Of a stretch of 46,383 nt of DNA, positions 41,881 through 46,383 are shown piece after piece. A model generated the notes under the pieces. That model did no database searches. It worked only from the letters and a program-made list of their open reading frames with translations, and was not told the DNA's origin. The stretch is from an uncultured Bacteroidales bacterium (GTDB taxonomy: Bacteria; Bacteroidota; Bacteroidia; Bacteroidales; UBA932), in the NCBI GenBank assembly GCA_945870315.1, contig CAMBRR010000006.1, positions 1 through 46,383 on the forward strand. Reading direction: 5' to 3'. Within the stretch, counting starts at the first letter, position 1, and each line of letters opens with the position of its first letter. Position numbers and translations under genes: made by a program.

Positions 41881-42849
41881 ATGAGAAGGTTGTTCAACAG
41901 GCTTCTTGATTCATTACACATCAGTGGGAGAGATTTTGCACCATTTCTGCTTGCTCTCCTGCTGGCTTTTAGTATATGGCTCATCCACAACCTGTCTCTT
42001 AGATATAACGATTATCTCCAGGTTTCGGTCTCAGCGACTTCCAGCCTGGACGGCTATGCCCAAAAGTCGACCAACAAGTGCGAGGTGATAGCTCGATGCC
42101 GTGCAAGAGGCTATACCGTCATCCAGTCCAAGCTTCGCAAAAAGAAGGTAATAGAGGTGGAGTTCTCTCCTTCCACTCTCAAACACAAAGGCTCTGATAT
42201 TTTCTATGTGACATCTTCAGTTCTTCAGGACTATGCCCATATCTTTTTTGGGGATGATGCCACTGTTGAATATTATGTCACTGACACACTTTTTTTTCGC
42301 TTCCCTTCCGTCAACCACAAAAGGGTTCCTGTCATACCGGTGACTTCCCTAACCTATAGAAGTCAATATGTAGGAGGCCCGATTACCCTGGTTCCGGATT
42401 CGGTTACAGTGTATGGGGAGCCTTATGTGCTGAAGAACATAAGTGGCATCCAGACTGTTCAGTTGAGGATGTTTGACCTTGATCATAGTGTTGATGGAAT
42501 GGTCCATCTTGAGCCTGTCAGGGGTGTGAGGACTTCAGTTGATCAGGTTAGGTATTCGGTTGATGTGGTGAGGTATGTGCAGATGAAGAGGATGGTTCCG
42601 ATAACTTTTACCAATGTGCCTTCCGACAAGGAATTTCTTGTCTTTCCTTCCGAGGTCGAAGTAACCCTGAAGTGTATCTTTCCGCTTATGTCGGATCCTT
42701 TTGATAATTTTTCCGTTGTTGCAGACTATTCTTCGTTTCTGGGTTCCCTCAGTGGCAAATGCAAGGTCGAACCGAAATTTATGCCTGCGGGTGTGATTTC
42801 TTTTGAGGCTGATCCTCCGTATGTGGATTGTCTGGTGGGGGACAAATGA
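41881..42849 (+). CDS. YbbR-like (CdaR-type) membrane protein
   Basis: A 322-residue protein with an N-terminal transmembrane helix (about 19-37) and an extracytoplasmic part with YbbR-like beta modules; the clearest is VPVIPVTSLTYRSQYVGGPITLVPDSVTVYGEP (split here by the family's G and P turn residues at about 148-180). In Firmicutes, YbbR (CdaR) regulates the diadenylate cyclase CdaA; no cyclase gene is adjacent here, so that role is only a possibility. It lies between yajC and coaE, with coaE starting 1 bp after its stop codon. Confidence 0.82.
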   Translation: MRRLFNRLLDSLHISGRDFAPFLLALLLAFSIWLIHNLSLRYNDYLQVSVSATSSLDGYAQKSTNKCEVIARCRARGYTVIQSKLRKKKVIEVEFSPSTLKHKGSDIFYVTSSVLQDYAHIFFGDDATVEYYVTDTLFFRFPSVNHKRVPVIPVTSLTYRSQYVGGPITLVPDSVTVYGEPYVLKNISGIQTVQLRMFDLDHSVDGMVHLEPVRGVRTSVDQVRYSVDVVRYVQMKRMVPITFTNVPSDKEFLVFPSEVEVTLKCIFPLMSDPFDNFSVVADYSSFLGSLSGKCKVEPKFMPAGVISFEADPPYVDCLVGDK

Positions 42850-42850
42850 T

Positions 42851-43495
42851 ATGAAGATACTGGTCGTGACAGGTGGAATCGGAAGTGGTAAGTCGGTAGT
42901 TTGTTCCGTGCTTTCCTCCCTTGGCTTCAAATGGCAGTATAATGCAGACAGTCGTGTAAAGCGTCTTTATGACGAGTGCCCGCTCTTGCTGGATGCTGTG
43001 GAGAAAGTGGTCGGTATCCCTCTTCGGAACGAAGCCGGCGTTTTCGTGCCTGCCCTTCTGGCCGGAAAGATTTTTTCTGACGACAATTTGCTCTCCGCTG
43101 TTGAGGACTTGGTCTTCGATGCTCTTGAAAAGGATTTCAGTTCTTTCCTTGATACCGTGCCTTCCTCCGTGGAATATGTTGTCTTCGAGTCTGCCACGAT
43201 ACTTGAGAAATCCCGTTTCAAGGGGTTCGGAGATATAGTCGTATTGGTAGATGCACCGATGGAAGTACGCATGGAAAGGGCTTGCAAGAGGGATTCTGCT
43301 TCTCGTGAATCCGTTTTGAGCAGGATGAAGAAGCAGTCACTTATGAATTCTGTTTCTTCTGCAAAAGAACCTGACCTTGGCAGCATAGGGGTTGACTACC
43401 TGTTGAAGAATGATGTCTCGGAAGATGTTCTACGACATCGGGTGGCAGAAATGGTCACCGAAATGGGGCTTGTCCCGGATAATATTGAAAATTGA
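42851..43495 (+). CDS. coaE: Dephospho-CoA kinase
   Basis: Last step of coenzyme A synthesis: ATP-dependent phosphorylation of the 3'-OH of dephospho-CoA, in the cytosol. 214 residues; Walker A GGIGSGKS at 8-15, NADSRVKRLY near 32-41 (the common form is DAD), VVLVDAPMEVRMERACKRD near 128-146 with the lid arginines. The frame is open upstream inside the ybbR gene, but the ATG at 42851 begins MKILVVTGGIGSGKS as in homologues. It follows the ybbR stop by one base, so translation is likely coupled. Confidence 0.94.
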   Translation: MKILVVTGGIGSGKSVVCSVLSSLGFKWQYNADSRVKRLYDECPLLLDAVEKVVGIPLRNEAGVFVPALLAGKIFSDDNLLSAVEDLVFDALEKDFSSFLDTVPSSVEYVVFESATILEKSRFKGFGDIVVLVDAPMEVRMERACKRDSASRESVLSRMKKQSLMNSVSSAKEPDLGSIGVDYLLKNDVSEDVLRHRVAEMVTEMGLVPDNIEN

Positions 43496-43520
43496 TTTAT
43501 TAGAAATAATTGAACTGAAT

Positions 43521-43949
43521 ATGAAAACTGATCTTACTAAAACCCTGACAATATCAGGAATGAGCGGTCTCTACCGCTATATTTCACAGGCAAGAAACGG
43601 TGCCATTGTTGAATCTCTTGTCGATGGAAAGAGAACTTGTGTGGGAATTGCCAGCAAGATGACAGCTCTTGAGGATATTTCCATCTACACAGATGATGAA
43701 GAGGTGAAACTTCGTCAGGTCCTTTTGAACCTTCACGAGGTACTTGGTGGGGAGGCCGCACCTAGTTCCAAGTCTGATGCCTCCGTACTGAAGGAACTTT
43801 TCGAGAAGGCTCTTCCGAATTACGACCGTGACCGCTTCTATGTGTCTCATATGAAGAAGGTTGTGGATTGGTATAACTGTCTGCTCAAATATGCATCTTT
43901 TGATTTCGAAGATGAGCAGGAGGGCAATAATGAGCAAGCTGCAGAGTAA
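43521..43949 (+). CDS. DUF5606/DUF6852-type protein
   Basis: A 142-residue cytosolic protein of a family conserved in Bacteroidota. It starts with TLTISGMSGLYRYISQARNG, followed by a small beta-rich domain (VESLVDGKRTCVGIASKMT) and a helical C-terminal half with FEKALPNYDRDRFYVSHMKK and a DWYNCLLKY motif, ending in an acidic tail. No catalytic motif. Function unknown. The ATG at 43521 is chosen because the earlier part of the open frame overlaps coaE and is not family-like. Situated between coaE and rimO. Confidence 0.8.
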   Translation: MKTDLTKTLTISGMSGLYRYISQARNGAIVESLVDGKRTCVGIASKMTALEDISIYTDDEEVKLRQVLLNLHEVLGGEAAPSSKSDASVLKELFEKALPNYDRDRFYVSHMKKVVDWYNCLLKYASFDFEDEQEGNNEQAAE

Positions 43950-43955
43950 TTGCTG

Positions 43956-45296
43956 ATGGAAGGAAAGAAACCCACACTTCAGGCTGTCACTCTTGGCTGT
44001 TCCAAAAACCGGGTTGACACTGAGCATATTCTCTCTTGTGTGGCGGATATGTACGAGATTCTGCCGGAGGATTCCGATTCCGGTCAGAGGGCTGATATCC
44101 TGCTGATGAATACCTGCGGCTTCATCGGTGATGCCAAGGAGGAGTCCATTGCGGCTATTTTCGAGGCTGTCCAAAGAAAGCAGGCCGGTCTCGTGGGGCA
44201 GATTTATGTATGCGGATGCTTGTCACAACGTTATATAAGCGAGTTGCCGGAGCTTATTCCAGAAGTTGACAAGTGGTTCGGCGCCAGGGATTTGGCAGAG
44301 GTTGTCGCCAGCTTGGGCGTGAAGGGGGCAGCTCCTGAACTGTCTTCCCGCAGGCTTCTTACAACTCCATCCCACTATGCCTATCTTAAGATTTCAGAGG
44401 GCTGCGACAGAAGATGTTCCTACTGTGCTATCCCGCACATCAGGGGGGCTCATAAGTCCGTTCCGATGGATGTCCTCGTTGAGGAGGCTACATCCCTTGC
44501 TGCCTCCGGTGTCCGCGAACTCATCGTCATAGCTCAGGATACCACCTATTACGGTTTGGACATCTATCATCGCAGGGCTCTTGGCGAACTTCTCCAGAAA
44601 CTTTCTGAGGTAGAAGGAATTGAATGGATAAGAGTGCATTATTCTTATCCCGCATCTTTCCCGGAGGATGTTATCGATCAACTTGCTTCAAATCCAAAGG
44701 TTTGCCGTTATCTGGATATCCCTCTCCAACACATCAGCGATGTGGTTCTTGACAAGATGCGAAGGAATGTGGACGGTGAATGGACGAGGAATCTGATTGA
44801 GAAGATGCGCAATCGCATACCCGGAGTTGTCTTGCGTACCACAATGATGGTTGGGCATCCCGGGGAAGGGGAGAAGGAGTTCGAGGAACTTCTGGATTTC
44901 GTTTCCCAGGCCAAGTTCGAGAGGCTTGGGGCATTCAAATATTCAGAGGAAGAGGGTACCTTTGGCGCCGACAATTTCAAGGATGCCGTTCCTGAAGATG
45001 TCAAGCAGGAGAGGCTGGATACCCTGATGCAGCTTCAAAGCGGGATTTCCGCCGAGTTCAACCAGTCCCGTGTGGGCTCAAAGGTAAAGGTCATCGTGGA
45101 CGATTTTGTTGACGGAGTCTATGTCTGCCGTAGCGAATTTGAGTCCCCGGAGGTTGATGGCGAGATTCTTGTTAAGTATGATGATGCTTTCTTCGGCTCT
45201 GTGGAACCATATTCCATCGTAGGTGAATTCTTGATGGTGAACATTATCGCAGCCGATGAATATGATTTGATTGCCGAACCGGTTGAATTTTTATAG
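43956..45296 (+). CDS. rimO: Ribosomal protein S12 methylthiotransferase
   Basis: Radical SAM enzyme that adds a methylthio group to Asp of ribosomal protein S12. 446 residues. The N-terminal UPF0004 domain shows LGCSKNRVDTEH (Cys15), NTCGFIGDAKEES (Cys near 50) and VCGCLSQRY (Cys near 88), binding one [4Fe-4S] cluster. The radical SAM site is SEGCDRRCSYCAIP (about 146-159) with CxxxCxxC. A TRAM domain ends the protein (about 380-446). CSKNRVDTEH is characteristic of RimO rather than MiaB. ATG at 43956 preferred over the TTG at 43950. Confidence 0.96.
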   Translation: MEGKKPTLQAVTLGCSKNRVDTEHILSCVADMYEILPEDSDSGQRADILLMNTCGFIGDAKEESIAAIFEAVQRKQAGLVGQIYVCGCLSQRYISELPELIPEVDKWFGARDLAEVVASLGVKGAAPELSSRRLLTTPSHYAYLKISEGCDRRCSYCAIPHIRGAHKSVPMDVLVEEATSLAASGVRELIVIAQDTTYYGLDIYHRRALGELLQKLSEVEGIEWIRVHYSYPASFPEDVIDQLASNPKVCRYLDIPLQHISDVVLDKMRRNVDGEWTRNLIEKMRNRIPGVVLRTTMMVGHPGEGEKEFEELLDFVSQAKFERLGAFKYSEEEGTFGADNFKDAVPEDVKQERLDTLMQLQSGISAEFNQSRVGSKVKVIVDDFVDGVYVCRSEFESPEVDGEILVKYDDAFFGSVEPYSIVGEFLMVNIIAADEYDLIAEPVEFL

Positions 45297-45306
45297 AACA
45301 TCAGAT

Positions 45307-46170
45307 ATGACTTTCCGAAACCTTCATTATTTCCCCCGATTCTCCTTTGTCTTTTTTCGTGCGTCTTTGCTGTTGTCCCTCGTCTTCTGTTCAATGGCTT
45401 GCGGGCCAGCGAAATATGTACTTGATATTGAGATGAGGAAACCGTCACTTTCGGGCATAGACCTCGTCGGAAAGAATGTTTCCGTTGTTTTTGTCGAAGC
45501 AGGGGATTCACTTTCCGATGGTTTTAATTCCAATATGGCCAAGGGTTTCGCCTCGTCGCTTGAAAGCAGTTACGGCTGGAATGAAGGTTCGGTAGGAATA
45601 TATAGTGTTTCAGGTGGCAAGGATTCCAATTATGCCTGTCGTGATTCCTTGCTCAATCTGGTTGTCGATACTGATGCAGACCTTGTCTTTCTTTTCGATA
45701 CTCTTCAGGTTACAGGACAACAGTTTGGAGATACTCATTTTTCAATGAAACTTCATTGCTATGATGGAATGAATCCTGCCGACAAGGTCCAGACCTTCAG
45801 TGGTTCTTCCAGCGGAGTCCTTGGCGATGAACGCTACGGAATTAAAGCAGGAGAACAGGTTTCTTTGCCGTTCAGGAATCAGTGGAAAGTCGAGCAGTTC
45901 AGTTTTTTGTATTTTGAGTCTGCAAAATGGTATGATGCCTTGGCTTATGTCGAGCGGTTCAGTTGGAAGGACGCTATGGACATTTGGATGGAATTGCTCT
46001 CTTCCAGCGATTCATACAAGCGTTCCTGCGCTGAGTACAATATTGCAACGGCTTGCTTCATTACCGGTGACTATTCGCTTGCCAAGGAGTGGCTTGACCG
46101 TAGCGACCAGGAGAATAAACTTCCAGTTTCTGACACCCTTCATAAGCGTCTTTCCGCCATCCGTAAGTAA
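45307..46170 (+). CDS. DUF6340 family lipoprotein with TPR-like C-terminus
   Basis: Predicted lipoprotein (287 residues): N-terminal basic region, hydrophobic segment about 15-30 and lipobox SMAC (Cys near 32). The middle (about 50-190) is a beta/alpha domain beginning KNVSVVFVEAGD. The C-terminal part contains two TPR-like helical pairs, FSWKDAMDIWMELL and CAEYNIATACFITGDYSLAKEWLD, typical of the family. Periplasmic-side or surface-anchored; function unknown. Last gene of the nusB operon, followed by tRNA-Val. The ATG at 45307 gives the standard signal peptide; the open frame starts 36 bp earlier inside rimO. Confidence 0.78.
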   Translation: MTFRNLHYFPRFSFVFFRASLLLSLVFCSMACGPAKYVLDIEMRKPSLSGIDLVGKNVSVVFVEAGDSLSDGFNSNMAKGFASSLESSYGWNEGSVGIYSVSGGKDSNYACRDSLLNLVVDTDADLVFLFDTLQVTGQQFGDTHFSMKLHCYDGMNPADKVQTFSGSSSGVLGDERYGIKAGEQVSLPFRNQWKVEQFSFLYFESAKWYDALAYVERFSWKDAMDIWMELLSSSDSYKRSCAEYNIATACFITGDYSLAKEWLDRSDQENKLPVSDTLHKRLSAIRK

Positions 46171-46217
46171 GTCTTCCGGGATTGTTTATAAGAAATCGCA
46201 AAAAAAGTGAAGAAAAA

Positions 46218-46248
46218 TTTGTCAAGTCAGAAATAATATCTATATTTG
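46218..46248 (+). promoter_or_regulatory. Promoter of tRNA-Val
   Basis: TTTG at 46218-46221 and TATATTTG at 46241-46248 with a 19-bp spacer, a full Bacteroidota promoter. The tRNA begins 36 bp downstream. Confidence 0.65.
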
Positions 46249-46283
46249 CAATCCCAAACGAAACGGGACAAGTTCTTTCACAC

Positions 46284-46358
46284 GGGAGCATAGCTCAGTT
46301 GGTTCAGAGCGTCTGCCTTACAAGCAGAGGGTCGGGGGTTCGACTCCCTCTGCTCCCA
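46284..46358 (+). tRNA. tRNA-Val (anticodon TAC)
   Basis: A 75-nt cloverleaf: acceptor stem GGGAGCA/TGCTCCC, D arm GCTC...GAGC, anticodon stem TCTGC/GCAGA with loop CTTACAA (anticodon TAC at 46319-46321), and T arm GGGGG-TTCGACT-CCCTC. Discriminator base A at 46358. CCA is not encoded; the sequence continues CTAAATG. It may be the first of a tRNA cluster beyond the window. Confidence 0.95.
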
Positions 46359-46383
46359 CTAAATGAGGGTGACTAAAAACTCG

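Noticed and set aside
42851..43495. CoaE with NAD in place of the usual DAD
   Set aside because: This position seems variable in Bacteroidota homologues, and the rest of the enzyme is intact; not treated as loss of function.
1..46383. CRISPR arrays, insertion sequences, integrase or phage genes
   Set aside because: No regularly spaced repeats, transposase or recombinase motifs, or terminal inverted repeats were seen on either strand.

Overview
The window reads as core chromosome of an uncultured-type Bacteroidales (phylum Bacteroidota). Evidence for this: promoters of the Bacteroidota form TAnnTTTG, often with an upstream TTTG; few Shine-Dalgarno sites; phylum-typical families (DUF3276/PUR-alpha, DUF349, DUF5606, DUF6340, long NusB, DUF4493/PCMD lipoproteins, fimbrillin-like protein); and the gene order nusB-yajC-ybbR-coaE. 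The genus cannot be fixed from the sequence. All recognised genes are intact. I saw no insertion sequence, phage gene, integrase, CRISPR array or rRNA.

Layout. 1-7.5 kb (minus): inorganic pyrophosphatase, then a five-gene operon read from a promoter near 7.56 kb: parE, a PlsC-like acyltransferase, an acyl-CoA/AMP ligase, a RelA/SpoT homologue with a degenerate hydrolase site, and a C_GCAxxG_C_C redox-type protein. 7.6-16.6 kb (plus): the accessory-looking part, seven secreted or surface proteins behind one promoter: a fimbrillin-like lipoprotein, two DUF4493 lipoproteins, a DUF4493-PCMD lipoprotein, two related beta-barrel proteins and a second PCMD lipoprotein. 16.7-19.8 kb (minus): yicC, a DUF1573 protein and a His-rich ten-TM metal exporter family protein. 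19.9-23.7 kb (plus): glnS and a CPA1 cation/proton antiporter. 23.7-26.2 kb (minus): DUF389 membrane protein and a flavodiiron protein. 26.3-30.3 kb (plus): glpK, glpF and a TGS/uridine-kinase-type protein. 30.3-33.6 kb (minus): an EF-hand membrane protein of unknown function, a 348-bp gap holding a probable small RNA or leader, and trmD. 33.7-38.1 kb (plus): DUF349 protein, yidC, yggS. 38.1-40.4 kb (minus): nadE and DUF3276. 40.5-46.2 kb (plus): nusB, yajC, ybbR, coaE, DUF5606, rimO and a DUF6340 lipoprotein, followed by tRNA-Val(TAC) with its own promoter.

How the parts work together. Most of the window is housekeeping: stringent response, DNA decatenation, membrane protein insertion, tRNA and ribosome modification, NAD and CoA synthesis, glycerol uptake. 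The best candidate for an undescribed system is the 9-kb surface-protein operon. Its four N-terminal lipoproteins share a Thr-Lys/Arg site 25-30 residues after the lipid cysteine, close to where P. gingivalis fimbrillins are cleaved before polymerising, yet no usher, protease, SusC/D pair or known anchor gene is present. A second candidate is the promoter-hairpin-mini-ORF-terminator unit between trmD and the EF-hand gene.
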